Positions 50,639 to 63,600 of a stretch of DNA of 64,000 nt are shown here, one piece after another; within the stretch, counting starts at the first letter, position 1; each line of letters starts with the position of its first letter. Below the pieces are notes generated by a model. That model did not search any database. It was not told the DNA's origin and saw only the letters and a list, made by a program, of their open reading frames with translations. The stretch spans positions 17,568,501 through 17,632,500 of the forward strand of contig CM072338.1 of assembly GCA_036874045.1 (NCBI GenBank), in the 5' to 3' direction. Made by a program: the position numbers and the translations under genes. The stretch is from Cymodocea nodosa. Taxonomy: Eukaryota > Streptophyta > Magnoliopsida > Alismatales > Cymodoceaceae.

Positions 50639-53600
50639 TTATGACCATCCCTTCGACTTCTTCGAAGCAACTGATTTGCTGGTCTTATTCAGCCGTTCAC
50701 GTACTTTTGCTCTTGCCTTGGACCATTGCCTCTCGGAATCGGCATTCCTCATGAAGGTACAAACCTGGCCAATAACAATAGAGGGAGCATTGCTCTTCGT
50801 GTTCTCGACACTTTTCTGCGCCACCGTGTTGTGTGTATTTTCAGCACTGTTAACGGTAACACCAACCTTTTCTGTTGTTTCCTCTAATTTGCCATGTCTC
50901 TCGAATGTTTTTCTTGAGTCAGTGACCTCTTTTGGTGCACAACCATTCGTTTCAGATGCTACATTTCTGTCTTTGGCAGAGGTGGCTAAGGCACAAGGTT
51001 TTGGCAACTCTGGTTTTAGCTGGTCAAGATCCGGAATTATTTGAGAGATGCTGAATGCGCCTGGGTTCTTATCTGCGACAAGGGCTGTCCAAGATGATCT
51101 ATGCAACCAGGAAGAACCTCTGGTAGACTTTGTAAGATTTTGATTGATTTCACTTTGATCTGGTGTCTTCTGAGAGCCCTGCAATTCTTGAGGATCAACT
51201 TTTGAGATACTTTCCTTCCCAGGCGTATCAGATTGAAATTCAGATTGACTAATGACTTTCGACTTCCTGTCATCTTCCCCTCCGACAACAGCACTATGCT
51301 TATTTTCATTTTGGTGGGTTATGGCACAATCCACCACTAACTTTTCATTGTTTGTTATTGCACGATCCTGCTTTAACTTTTCACCATACGTTTCATCTTC
51401 CCTTTCTTTCTGGATAACCTCAACTTCTGAATGCTTTGAATAATCTTCGTCTGGTTGAGATGCCACCGATTGGGCTTTGCTACCTAAATATTTTGTTGAC
51501 TTCGATTTTTTGGAGTGGAGATTTTGCTTTAACTTTTCCTTGCAACCGTATGTTTCGTCCTTGATATCCTCAACTAGCGAGTGCTTTGAATAATCTTCAT
51601 CTGATTGAGATGCCACTGGTTGGGCATTGCTACCCAAAGATTTTAGTGACTTCGATTCTTTGGAGTGTAGACTTGGCAAAATGCGAGATACACTGAATGT
51701 GTCACCTTTAGCATCCTCTATAAGTTCTTTCCATGACGATTTTTGTTTCCAAAAAGAGCATCCAGCAGATTGAACACTTGCAGAATTCTGATGACTTTGG
51801 CATTGATCTGTAGGTGGCTTGGAGAGATCGTGAAACTCTTGAGTAAGCTTTTTTGAGTTCCTTTTCTCGTCAGGCTCAACAAGGATAAACTTTTTTTGTC
51901 CGCCATTGGCCTGGGAACGAGACCGATCAGATTCCTTTTTGGATGTAAACTCCAAAACACTCTTGGCTCCAGTTTTCTGCCTTTTGTGAGAGAGGTCCTT
52001 TTCCAGAATCAATTCGGTTGAAGCTTTATTTTTAGTATTCTGGGGACAGAGAGCAAATAAGCAATTGATAAATTAGAGTGATATCAACTGGCACTAGCAG
52101 GTATGCAAAGTGTGGTGAATAACTGTGGTAATATTAAATTTGCAAGATCCGATACCTGGTTATCTGGAACTTCAGCCCCTCTCTTTGCCTGAAAAAAATC
52201 TAGCATGGAATTGCTTTCTCCCATCCCAATGTTCATCACAAAATTTTCATCAGTCTCATCAGCATTCTCATTTTCAGAAACCAGTGAGTCCTTCACGCAA
52301 GACTCCACCAAAACATTTTCCTGTTCCTGTATGGCAGATGATAATCCCTCATCTACAACATTTTCACCAACTTCCCGATTAAATAGCTTCTTCATTACAG
52401 AATTCATAATACTCATTTCTTTTTCATCTATGCCACCTTCCTCGTTGGAAGTTGCAGAATTGCTGAAGCTCACAGGTGGAAAGGGTTTGCAATGTTCCTC
52501 GCAATCACAAAAATGAAATGGAAAAGGAGGAATTTCAACACGCTGGAAGCTATACTTGTGCTTTCCTGTTCCCTTGAAGGGCAGTGCTTTCACCTGAAAT
52601 ATAAGCCTTTTGTGGATAAGAATAAGTTACATAACTAATTGAACAAAATAAACAATAAAGTTTAAGACAACTTTCTTTTAATTTGTCCAACTCTAAAAAT
52701 ATGTTCCAATAGCTAGATACTCATCTTTCAAGATAAAAGTTAAATACCTATACCAAAACCCTAAAAAGGGGAATATGTGTCACATGGATATCAATATGCA
52801 ATATATAAACATTCCTCTTCTTAACACCAACCCACAATGAATAATGTCTACAAAAGTGTAATAAAACTTCATAAAAATTGATAAAGTCCAATCAGCATGC
52901 AATAGTGAATTTCGTCTGTTTGCAAAAAGCAAGATTTGGAAATTATTAGTGGTACACAGAATTGACTTAAATGCGCTGATCTAGGACATAAAATTTTAGC
53001 ATGACACCGTTGGTCACACAAGACAGATGCAACTATCATCTCTTAGATTGTTGGATAAGATAAGAAATGCACACGGTAAAGATGAAGCAACTACACGGTA
53101 CGTTGATCAAGTTAACCAAAAAAAAAAAATCTCTACTAAGGAAAAAAAGAAAACAGCAGGAAGCATAAGAAAATTTGGTACCTTATTTAGTCTTGGGAAA
53201 AAGATCTTAAGCTGTGTGTTTGCCTGGGGCATAAATTTAGATTTCCCCAAAACTTGAGAATCATTCTTTTCCTGATGGACGTTTCGTTCATTTTTACTTG
53301 TTTCAACAGCTTCAGCCCACTCTCCCCTCAACCGGTCCATATAGTGCTCTTTTGCCTTTTCCAATTTCAATTTCCCTCCCTTCCATACGCAACCATTGTA
53401 CTGCATAAGAAATAAACAGACTTTATACAACAATAACGAGTCTTTTCCCTTGTTCCGTGCTATCTTAGCGTTAAAATCTCAGTCGTGCGACCAAAATCAT
53501 CGGCATGAAACATCACAGAACACTTCACCCATGAGTAATGATCATCATATTGATTGAAAATCTTCTTCTTTCTTTGTGACGGGAAGCTTATTTCGTCTTT

Positions 53601-53943
53601 AGGAACGCTATATGTTTCGCATAAAAGTTTCGTTTTTTTTGGACAGCATTGTTGAGAGCGAACGTCACGTACGTGGCGAAAGCGAGAAGAGAGGGAATCT
53701 CACAGTAGCGAAGAGCTTGGTGAGAGACTTGTCGGAGTTGGGTTCGAAATCCATGTACGCGAAGCCTCGACCTTCGGGGCGGGAGACGAACTCCACCCGG
53801 CTCACCCTCCCCAGCGACGAGAACGTCTTTTCCACATCCTCCGCCGTCACGCCGGTACGCAGCCCACCCACATGCACTCTCACACACGCCGCGGCGGCGG
53901 CTCCGCGTGTATCGCCACCCGCCATGCCCTCCTCCACCTCCAT
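50639..53943 (-). CDS. ROS3: RRM protein resembling REPRESSOR OF SILENCING 3
   Basis: Four exons in transcript order: 53943-53704, 53400-53182, 52593-52156, 52039-50639. All join in phase, giving 765 aa. I chose the ATG at 53943 (MEVEEG) over an in-frame one at 54006 because the residues before it show no conservation. The RRM is at residues 18-95: RNP2 is VRVHVGGL, RNP1 is RGFAYMDF, and exon 2 continues YNGCVWKGGKLKLEKAKEHY, a block shared by plant ROS3 and by NOL8-type RRMs. The rest is acidic or charged and low in complexity. Exon 4 carries an internal duplication of about 50 residues and two copies of an SSW..L..D..FS.S.I.P.L motif. Arabidopsis ROS3 binds small RNAs and supports ROS1-dependent DNA demethylation. 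A NOL8-like role in ribosome biogenesis is the alternative. Confidence 0.8.
51420..51680 (-). repeat. Internal coding duplication in the ROS3-like gene
   Basis: Two diverged copies of a roughly 50-residue unit lie next to each other in exon 4. Copy A runs from HSKESKSLKSLGSNAQ to DETYGCKEKLKQ. Copy B runs from HSKKSKSTKYLGSKAQ to DETYGEKLKQ. Both contain VASQ(S/P)DEDYSKHS. The nucleotide sequences remain clearly similar, so the duplication is younger than the gene. Confidence 0.85.
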
Positions 53944-55722
53944 CCGCGCAGCGACGGGAGAAAAGCGAAATAAACGGGTTTCCAAGACCGCCGAATTCAA
54001 ACACACAAACGGGTTTGGATAGCGAAATAATAAACGGGTTTCAAGATCCGGTTGAGATAAATGGGTCGAAACCTAATTTTATTTTTATGGACTCCTCTTT
54101 CATTGTTTTTTTGGGATTTGAACATTAGGTTTATCTAGGAAATAATTAAGGAATGAGGTGTATTTCTTTCTTTTATTTGCCTCAACTTGCATCGTTTAAT
54201 ACTATTACTCATCTATCAATCATTAAACTAACACACTAATGTATAGGTTAATTTAACACGTACGTTAATCCATAGGTATCATTGATTCATTGACCAAAGA
54301 AGAGTCATGAGAAGTTTTATACAGATAAGGAACATAATAAGGCATGAGAAGTGACGCCACTGCATTTTTACCAAAGAAGGCCCAAGTACTAAAGCAAACA
54401 TCCTTTCTACGTACTAAACCATGCATTACTACTCGTCTACATTTCCCTTTTGGCCGATCAGATGACATGTAAAGAGAAGTAATTGAAAAGAGGAAGCAGG
54501 TGGAAAGAGAAAGAAGAGTCGGTTAGATCGAGGTAGAATTTTGTGGGAAGAACTTACCCTATGTACGTCTCATCCAATGCTTTATTTGCCTGTGGTCTCA
54601 CCTACCCACCACATATATATATATATATATATAGAGCAATCATATAAATATCGAAAAGGACGTCGCAACTTCCTGCGCGGAGATGAATTGCGAATATCAT
54701 CTTCCAAGTTGTGGCTGGACCTTATTTTTTTGAATAACTTCTTTAGTTCAAATGAAGCTAGTGGATAGGATTGGATATATGCTTCAGCTAAAAAAATCAT
54801 AGAATTATTTAATTGTAGGATCCCAACAAAGTCAGTGATCATCACTATGGACGAGCAAGACTGCAAGTTATATATTATCATTCTCGATCGATCGGTTAAT
54901 CCTTAACTCATGATTAACACGGGAAGAGGTATTTCGAGTAACTCATTCTAATGAAGTAGTTAGAAACCAACTTTATATGGGTGATACGAGACTTGAAAGT
55001 GTTAATTCTTCTTTTCAATTTCATGAAAGAAGGACGAAAGAAAAGGGAACGAACCGTCTAATTAGTTGATTAGAAAGGTTGATTTGTGGCTTGAGCAACT
55101 GATGGACGCTTCAAATTTTACTTCACTAAATTGTACGTATATCAATTCATTAATTAATTCGTTGATGGTTACCGGACGAGTCAACGTCCTTACCAAGAAC
55201 AAAAATGCTCCGCTCGCGGGGGAAAAGGGCCGTCCTCCTACTCGTCTTCGGCCGAGAAGCCTTTAAAATTACTTCACAATTTTTATTTCTTTTACATTAA
55301 TTAGTTAACGTAATTAAGATTTTTTCTTAACATTTTTTACGACGACAGTAAATATTTAACAGAAAACAACAAATTTGGTTGTAGGTACGGATATAATTAA
55401 GATGACATGCAATGCATGCATGCTTGCTTGACTTAATTAGCTAACAACGTCAGTTAATTCAGTAGTTGTTATTTGTCCAGTTAACTTTATAAATTCTAAT
55501 ATGATGCATGCACATATATAACGAGACGCCTAAACTCTAGATTTAAATCGATCTAATAGTACATGTATTTTTATAATAACTTACGTATTAGTGTGACGAT
55601 AGGAACTTTCAGACGTCGATGAAAGCAACTACTGTTCACGGCGTACGGAGATGGATAGATTGCTTCAAAACTTGGAGTCGCATGTGCTGATGGATAGATT
55701 CTCTGAACCACGTCCGCAGATC
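53944..55722. other. Intergenic region between divergent genes (ROS3-like and acyltransferase)
   Basis: This 1.8-kb region holds the promoters of both genes. It has an (AT)n run at 54612-54633 and CATGCATG (RY-type) repeats near 55412-55425. The open frames here are short and unsupported. Confidence 0.55.
54612..54633. repeat. (AT)n microsatellite
   Basis: About eleven AT units lie in the region between the two divergent genes. Confidence 0.9.
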
Positions 55723-55730
55723 TATTTATA
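55723..55730 (+). promoter_or_regulatory. Probable TATA box of the acyltransferase gene
   Basis: TATTTATA lies 97 bases before the ATG at 55827. With a transcription start about 30 bases downstream, the leader would be about 70 bases, a usual length. Confidence 0.6.
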
Positions 55731-55826
55731 CAGGCCATAGCTGGGCTTAGACTGCTCTCACATCGTTCTCTCCGATCACCGTCGTCAGCCAGCTAGCTCC
55801 GGCCACCTGTTTCAGAAACGTCCACC

Positions 55827-58800
55827 ATGGGAGGGAGCAAGGGGTTCCCGGTGACCACTTCCCGGAAGGAGGTGGTGGCGGCGGCGCTGCCGTTGCAGGA
55901 ACACTGGCTGGCCATGTCCAACCTCGACCTGCTCCTCCCCGCCCTCGACGTGGGCGTCTTCCTCTGCTACACCAACGACCTCCTTCCCCATGACTTCGAC
56001 TTCACGCTTGCCCAGCTGAAGATGTCGCTGGCCATGACCCTCGTCACCTACTACCCCTTCGCCGGCGAGGTCGTCGTCAACTCCGTCGGAGAGCCGGAGC
56101 TTCTCTGCAACAACCGCGGCGTCGACTTCGTCGAGGCCCGCGCCGACGTCGACCTCCGCCACCTCCACTTGCACGATCCCGACGACAGCGTCGAGGGGAA
56201 GCTCGTGCCCAAGAAGAATGCCGGTGTGCTCGCCGTTCAGGTCATCATCCATACATCTCTAATTCCCTCCTTTTATTTATTTATTTATTATAAAATAAAA
56301 TAAAGTAAACAACAAATAAAATAAAATAATTCTACGAAAGTCAAATAAATCTTCACGTACATTTGCTGGACGTTGATTTCGACAAATAGCACATTACAGC
56401 TTTTCCTTTTCATACAAATATTTTTTTAATAATTTTATACATTATTACAAAATTCACAACTTTCAGCAGATCGAGAGGAATTAAGATGCATGCCATGCTG
56501 TCAAAGATCGATCTCTCGGATAAGAAGTAAATTTCTCAGCTTAATTAACTGTCAAGGAATACATATTTAATTCTAGATATAACACACTGACACAAACAAT
56601 TACGAATACATGAATAATTCAGTAGAAAGAAAGGAATAACAGGGAAATTATACTTCTGCAGTTATATATTAATTGTTAGCTACAATATTACAAGAGAAGA
56701 AAGAAGATGCTAATTGTGTTTGAATCAAACATAAATTTTAATCAGATGGAATACATATGGAACTTCCTCACATGCGCGCATCTTCTCTTAATTAGATGGA
56801 TATAATACTATGATTTTGCTCTTGTACGTGACTCAATCACAGCACATTAATATATATATATAATTAATATCTAGGTGGCACTTTTTTAAAGTAGTTTGGT
56901 GAAAACAAATATTTATTTATTTTTTTCTATTCATTCCTCTACGAAATTTAACGATCTCTCTCTACTAAATGGGATGGATGACTTGTTGAATCGATTATTG
57001 GAATGGTGGTAGACCAACTAAAGTGCTTGGGCCATATATAATTAAGAAGGAAAATTCCTCAACCTCAAGTATTACATAATACCCATCATGAAATAATTAA
57101 TATAATTAGTCTTCCCCTTCAGTATCTAGTAAAAAATATTAAAACAATTTTGTAATTTTTGATAATAATAATTTTACTCTTATTAATAATTAAATTCTAA
57201 TTATGAATATCTTAATCATTCATCACCAATTAAATTATTGTTGGTGGTTTGTGAGTTGGATCTTCCTCCACTTTTTATGTCGATTTTTGCTTTTCAGCTT
57301 TAAAAATTATATATGAGTTGGCGGCATGAATATGATATTTCTTTATTGGTTATGTATGCGGTCCAACAATAGCGAATCCTTGAAGAAGATGCTGACTGCC
57401 ATCATAAGCTACAAAGACATCGTCAGTTTTTCTTGAAAATATTGATCATTTAAAATTGACGTTATGGAGACTTCATTGCGAAAATGAAAAATGAGATTGT
57501 AGGCATTTATAATTAAAAATACATTAACGTAAAATGTCTCTCCTCTATGGTATCATTTGTTTCATATGTAATCTTCATTAAGTTATGTATATAAACTATA
57601 AGATAAATACTTATAATATTCAATTATATGCTTTCTGCTCATGGTTATGCACTGTAGCTAATCATGTGTCATTAATTAGGTATATTAGGATTTGAAGTTT
57701 GGAGATGAGAAGCATTTTATTTTATATATTAAGGTCGTTCCTCAACCTGAGTTCTTAAAGTGAATGTCCACAAATAAGGTTAGGTGTCTTTCTAAACGTG
57801 CAAGTAATTGCATGATATGTACTGTTGGAAGAGTAGACATTTACCTAAAATGATTTAGGTAGGTTTGACTTTTCTGGGTTTTTTTTTTACTTTTTTTTTT
57901 TTTTTAAATTTTCGGTTGGTAGGAACATTTCCATTTTTAAAGTATTTTTATGATTTGCTGTTGTTATTATTTGTTTTAAAAAGTAAGAAAAAATCCAAAT
58001 TGGTCGTTGAATAGTAAGCAAAACTATTCGGCCAAGCACATCACGGTCGCCAACCATCCTGATGGTTACCGGCAGGGCGGATGCTTCCCTCCGCTCCACC
58101 TTCAACTGCTGTCAGCCTCCGTCACTTTCGCCGCTGTACGTCAAAGTTACCATGACTTGGCCGTCGTCGTCGTCAAAGTTACCGCACGCGCGTCATCCTC
58201 GATCGTCGTCGGCACGTACTCTTGGATTTTTTTTAGTATTTTATTTACTTGATATAAAATTGAAATGCGAAAGTATAACTTAAAATTAATTAATTTTAAA
58301 TTAAAAATCCATATTTCAAGGAATAAGATTAACTGTTGCGATCGGTGGATGTGCTGGAAACGTGAGGTACATTATTAATTTCTCACGTGAATTTAGACAT
58401 GTATTTCATTTAGTTTTTTTTTGGAAATTTTTTTTTTTGAAAAGTTACTGCTCTTGTTCGTTACACAGGTTACCGAGCTCAAGTGCGGCGGCGTAGTCAT
58501 CGCCTGCTCCTTCGACCACCGCGTCGCCGACGCCCACTCCGCCAACATGTTCCTCAAGTCATGGGCCGAAACCGCCCGTGCCGAGCCAGTCTCCACCAGC
58601 CCCTCCTTCCGCCGCTCCATCTTCCTCCCTCGTCGCCCCGGCCGCTACGACGCCTCCATCAACAACTTCTACGTGCCCATCTCCACTCTTGCACCGCCCA
58701 AGAAGTCCAACGACTTCTCGCCCGCAAACCGAACCGTCAACCGCATCTACCACGTCCCGGCGTCCAGTATCGACGGCATCCAGGTCCTCGCCAGCACGGC

Positions 58801-59419
58801 GAAGACACGAACCACCAAGCTGGAAGCCTTCAGCGCCTACCTCTTGCAGGCCATCGCCAGGTGCGCGGACCCGAAGATCAAGGCGTGCAGCATGGGCGTC
58901 GTTGTCAACGGTCGGTCGAGGCTGACGGCGGACGTGTCGAATTACTTCGGAAACGTGTTGTCTGTCCCACATCTAACGGTGGGCGTCGACGATCTGGACG
59001 AGATGGAGCTGTGGGAGGTGGCGGAGACGGTACGCGAGACGGTGAAGCCGGTGGCGACGGAGGAGCATTTCCTTGGGTTGGTGGACTGGGTGGAGGCGCG
59101 CAGGCCAGAGGCGGCCGTGACGAAGGTTTACTGCGTCGGTGGGGAGGAGAGGGAGGCGTTCGTGATCTCCTCCGGGCAGCGGTTCCCGGTCGCGGAGATG
59201 GAGTTCGGCTGGGGGAAGCCGGTGTTTGGGTCGTACCACTTCCCGTGGGGCGGGAACGCTGGGTACATCATGCCCATGCCAAGCCCTGCCGGCAACGGGG
59301 ACTGGGTGGTCTACTTCCACCTGAAAAGTGGGCTGCTGGCGGCCCTGGAGGAAGAGATCGGCGACGTGCTCCAGCCGCTGACGGTGGATCACCTCGGCAT
59401 ATCTCCCAGGCTTCGTTAA
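55827..59419 (+). CDS. BAHD-family acyltransferase (hydroxycinnamoyl/coniferyl alcohol acyltransferase-like)
   Basis: Two exons, 55827-56240 and 58469-59419, join in phase at a Gln codon to give 454 aa, the usual BAHD length. The catalytic HXXXD is HRVAD at residues 155-159, at the start of exon 2; the intron just before it is a common BAHD position. The structural DFGWG motif near the C-terminus is EFGWG (383-387). Other family blocks are PLQEHWLAMSNLDLLLP, LVTYYPFAGEV and RSRLTADVSNYFGN. The family transfers acyl groups from CoA thioesters to alcohols or amines in the cytosol. The N-terminus most resembles coniferyl alcohol acyltransferase-like proteins, so a phenylpropanoid alcohol is a plausible acceptor, but the substrate cannot be read from sequence. 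Both exons are extremely GC-rich, while the 2.2-kb intron is AT-rich. Confidence 0.93.
58010..58222. other. GC-rich island in the acyltransferase intron
   Basis: About 210 bases of GC-rich, CG-dinucleotide-rich sequence (including GTCGTCGTCGTC) stand inside an otherwise AT-rich intron. The open frames here do not resemble the acyltransferase or any other family that I recognise. It may be a captured exon fragment or a simple-sequence expansion. Confidence 0.4.
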
Positions 59420-60347
59420 TATTTAATAATACGATGGCCCGTGAGCAAGCAAATCATGTTCTTGGTACTAGATTAAGAAACCTAATAAGAAACATGGGCT
59501 GCATTAGGTGGTAGAGTGCTGTCAAATATGAAGTGTATGGCATGAAAATTTGTATTAAATATTTTGTATTTCTATATCTTTAATAATAGGAAGCAACGTA
59601 CGTTGCATGTGATGGCCATCTCCATGATGCACTACAAATGCTTAATGCACCATAGGTACAGACTCGGGATGATCTTCTAGATCCAAATCTAACAAAAACA
59701 AAATCATTGTCGTAAAGACTAATCATAGAATGAATGACATACAGATGCAGTTTCTTTTTTTCCTGGCTATACATGGTAAGAGGAAAGAACGCTGACATCA
59801 ATGATCAACGATTATCTGCACACCGATCCTACTTCAATAATGAAATCTATGATCATTACAAATACACACGCTTGATTTTTTTTGTTGTTGTACAAATTAG
59901 TATACACATATGGTACCCGTTTGAACCGATAAAAAAAACCTTTCGCAGTGTACGTCGGATGTCTGAAATTCGAGTGGATAATGAAGAATGCAAGCACCTT
60001 CAAGTCAATCGGCAGTGTGTGTCGAGCATGATACAAGGGAGCAAATGATTCAGGGGCCATCATCACCATCTTTTATAAGGTTACATATGTCTGAGCATTC
60101 AATCAAGCTGTAGCAACAATATTTTCCTTGATTAAAAAGAGCCACGCGTTAAAATATAGCTTTTGCAATTCTATTTATAAGTTAAGGATAGTTACCAATA
60201 TTGCCGATTTCGAAACCCAGGCTTAAAAACGACGAGTGGCCTGTGTTTCACATTGAAAACAAAGAAATGTCAGCTATGAAAGCCGTGGCACAATCTTGAA
60301 AACTTGGAATGGGAAAGAGAAGAAAATTATTTTTGTGGAAAACTAGA
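59420..60347. other. 3' UTR and intergenic DNA downstream of the acyltransferase
   Basis: AT-rich with short, unsupported open frames. It separates the acyltransferase from the retrotransposon block. No further feature seen. Confidence 0.5.
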
Positions 60348-60628
60348 TGTAAAAAAAAGTTCATCTTGATATAAAGATAGATTACATATATATAAGTAGA
60401 AAGATCTATATAAGGATCTGTATATCTAATTAAATAGATTATAAGAAAGATCTACATAAGGATCTGTATATCTAATTAAATAGATTATAACATTATAACA
60501 TAACACTCCTCAATTTAGAAAATATATATCTATCATTCTCAACTTATTACGAAGGTAATCAAAGAACCTGTAAGATAACACTTTGGTGAGAATAGAGAAT
60601 ATCTGTCTATTCTTCAAAAGATAGATTA
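60348..60628 (-). mobile_element. Truncated copia fragment (3' LTR and end of RNase H)
   Basis: 60348-60505 looks like an LTR (TGTAAAAAAA...ATAACA). It is followed by the complement of a polypurine tract and by sequence that closely matches the RNase H end of the copia element at 6746-6860 (TTATCATTC/CTATCATTC, CAACTTATTAC, then TTTGGTRAGAATA). Orientation is minus. The fragment stops where the plus-strand copia LTR begins, as expected if the latter inserted into it. Confidence 0.7.
60384..60481. repeat. Tandem duplication of about 48 bp inside the LTR-like fragment
   Basis: The unit AAAGATCTAYATAAGGATCT...TAGATTATAA occurs twice head to tail, with one base difference (TATATAAGG against TACATAAGG). 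Confidence 0.85.
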
Positions 60629-63600
60629 TGAGAAGTGTAGATACCTACAGACTTCATTCTCCCTATATATATGTAATCCACCATTGTATTAAGATGAACT
60701 TCTTTTTCCATATAGTTTTCCACATGGTATCAGAGCTAAGGCATCAAGGATCCAAACAGTAGATCATTTCACGTGTAGTAAATCATTTTGTGTGAATAGT
60801 AGAAGGCGACCGTGTAGGGCTTTCGGTGGCTTCACGTTGTTCATGCAATCGACGTTCGACAACCAGGCATCTGTGACCGCACACAGGTGACTGGGCTCAT
60901 GCACCTTCATCCAAACACGAGGAGGCGATTGGCATGTGCGTGAACCGCAACCACGTGACTGTCCGTCTAGTCATGAGGTGACCGACAACATTGGAGTCTT
61001 CGACTGCGTGCAACTGAGGGCCTTTGTACGTGACTGGGGACTTGTGCGAGATTGAGTTCGATTGATTCGAGAACACAAGGCACATTGATAAGACTGAACC
61101 AACTTTCGTCATCTAGTAAAAAAAAAAATTTAGCCAACTATACGAGTGTGATTTTTTTTTTCAAACAAGCTTCTTAGGCTTCCTCTACAACTGGTGAAGA
61201 AAGGAGACCTCTAGGACAGTGGTTGGTGCAAACGATGGTTGCTGAATTTATCGATGTTATAGATAGTGGCTATTAAACCCATTGACGTTAGTATCCAAAT
61301 AAATTCTAATAACTTTTAGAGAGACAACAATCCGACAACTATCTGAAACGACAGTCAAGCTAAATGAGCTCAACTATCACATGTGGTTACTAAGTTTTTT
61401 CACATTTGTGGCAACACAAAGGAAGAATAGACACCTCACTCAACCATCTCCAAATATTAAAGATAGTATGTATGATGATTAGTTTGTTGACGATGCTGCT
61501 GCTATTACTTGGTTAGAAAATAGTATGGAGTCGTCTGTTGCTAAAGATGTGATGATGCTTCACCCCGCAAAACTTATATAAGACACTTTAAAGCAAATGT
61601 ATGCTGAGGAAAGAAACCTTTTAAAAGTTTATGAGATCTACGAGTAGATATTTACTCTTAAGATGTTGAAACACTTAATGCAAGAGTATTATGGGACAAT
61701 GAGGTCCTTGTTTGAGGAACTGAACATTCTTCAATCACCTACTACTGATCTTGTGACACTACAGAGGTATCAAAATAATCTACAAGTGACTACCTTCTTG
61801 GTTGGCCTTCCACTAGACTTAGTGTCTTAAGTTCGCAGGCACCTTTTAGGAGGAGATACTATATCAGATTTGGGAACTATATTTACTAGAGTTTTACACA
61901 TCTCCAAAGCAAGCAATGTAACAGATGCGGAAACACAAGAAACCTTAGCCTTAGCTGTCAGAAACACTTAGAATAGGCAGGATAGTCGTCCCGATCTTAG
62001 GACTAAAAGAGGTATGATTCCTTGTTTCACTGTGGGAAAACAAACCATAGATCAGAGAAATGTTGGAAGAAGTTTGGAAAGCCGACTTGGGCTCGAGCTA
62101 TGATAGAAACAAAAGATATATCAGGTGCTACTTCTGAGGCATCGACTGTGACTATCACTCAACAAGAGTATGAGAACCTAAAACAAGCATAGAGATTCAA
62201 TATCCTAACCATTGCATCCTTGGTTTCCACCTCTAGCATGACTATATCTACCAGTGAGGCTCAACCCTGGATTGTCGACTCAGGTGCATCTCAGCATATG
62301 ATAAGATGTCCTACCATTTTCTCATGCTTACAGAAAATTACAAACTTACACAATGTCACCATTGTCAATAAACGTTTATGTTAGATATCAAGACGTGACA
62401 CAATCAATGTCGCTCTCGACATCTGACTTGAAAACACCTTATATGTCCTTGAACTCTCTGTTAATCTTTTATCAATTAGTTCCATTACAATCCAATTGTC
62501 TTGTTCTATGACTTTCTTTCCATTTCACTATACCTTTCAAGATCTGTAAATGAGGAAGAGAATTGATTTAGGCCATAAAAGAAACTCTGGGAAGTATGTT
62601 CTTGTCTATGATACTCCATCTCGTAGACTCATAGCTCTATTGTCATCCACTGTTGTGTCTTCTCTCCTTTGGCATCATCGATTGGGGCATCTTTCAGCTC
62701 ACAAGCTTTAACAGGCATTACCTTGGGTTACTTTACCAGATTTTAAATGTGAATCTTGTCAACTAAGGAAACATAGTTAGTCTATCTATCCTTGTGTATC
62801 CCTTCCTAAGAGTAGTACTATGTTTGATTTAATTCATTATGATGTGTAAGGTCCTAGTCGGGTTACCTCACCATATGGTTTTTGTTATTATCTTATTATT
62901 GTGGATGATTTCTTGAGAGTTTGTTAGGTGTATTTGCTGAAAGATAGGCAAAATATTGTAACCTTTGTCGAAAACTTTGTTAATGAAATCAAAATCCAAT
63001 TCTCTATTACTCCTAAGTGTCTTCGTATTGATAATGCATTAGAATTTGTTAGTAATATATTTTAGAATTTTTGTTTGTCTTAAGAGATTATCTATCAAAT
63101 GACATGCCCTCACATCTTTCAATAAAATGGGGTGGCCGAGAGGAAGCATCGTCATCTTTTAAATATCACTAAGACTCTTCTTCTTCACATGAAAGTTTCA
63201 AAGTACATTTGGTCAGATGTTGTTCTAACTGTTGCCTATTTTATTAATAGGATGCCTTCCTCACCGTTAGGGGGAGAAATTCCCATTCATCGTCTTCTTC
63301 CTACTAGAGAGTTGCTTGGTCTCACTCCTAGAGTGTTTGGGTACACTGCCTATGTTCATGATCTGAGCCTTGATTAAGATAAACTTGATGTTTGTGTCAT
63401 CAAGTGTATGTTTGTAGGGTATTCTCGAACCCAAAAAGGTTATAGGTATTACTATCCTCTCACAAAACGTTACTTTCAATGAAGATCAACCTCATTTTTC
63501 ATGAGATATTGGTCACTCTGATCCTTCCTCACCTAGTTTGACTTCTACCAATTAAAATGAGAGTATTTTAGTTAAGGATTCCCAAGAGGATGGTGGTCGA

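Noticed and set aside
50592..51044. Plus-strand open frame of 150 codons opposite the ROS3-like gene
   Set aside because: It is antisense to exon 4 of a well-supported gene and has no family features.
58483..59514. Open frame of 343 codons on the plus strand
   Set aside because: It overlaps acyltransferase exon 2 in another frame. Its Arg/Pro/Gly-rich composition is a by-product of the high GC content, and the real frame carries the BAHD motifs.
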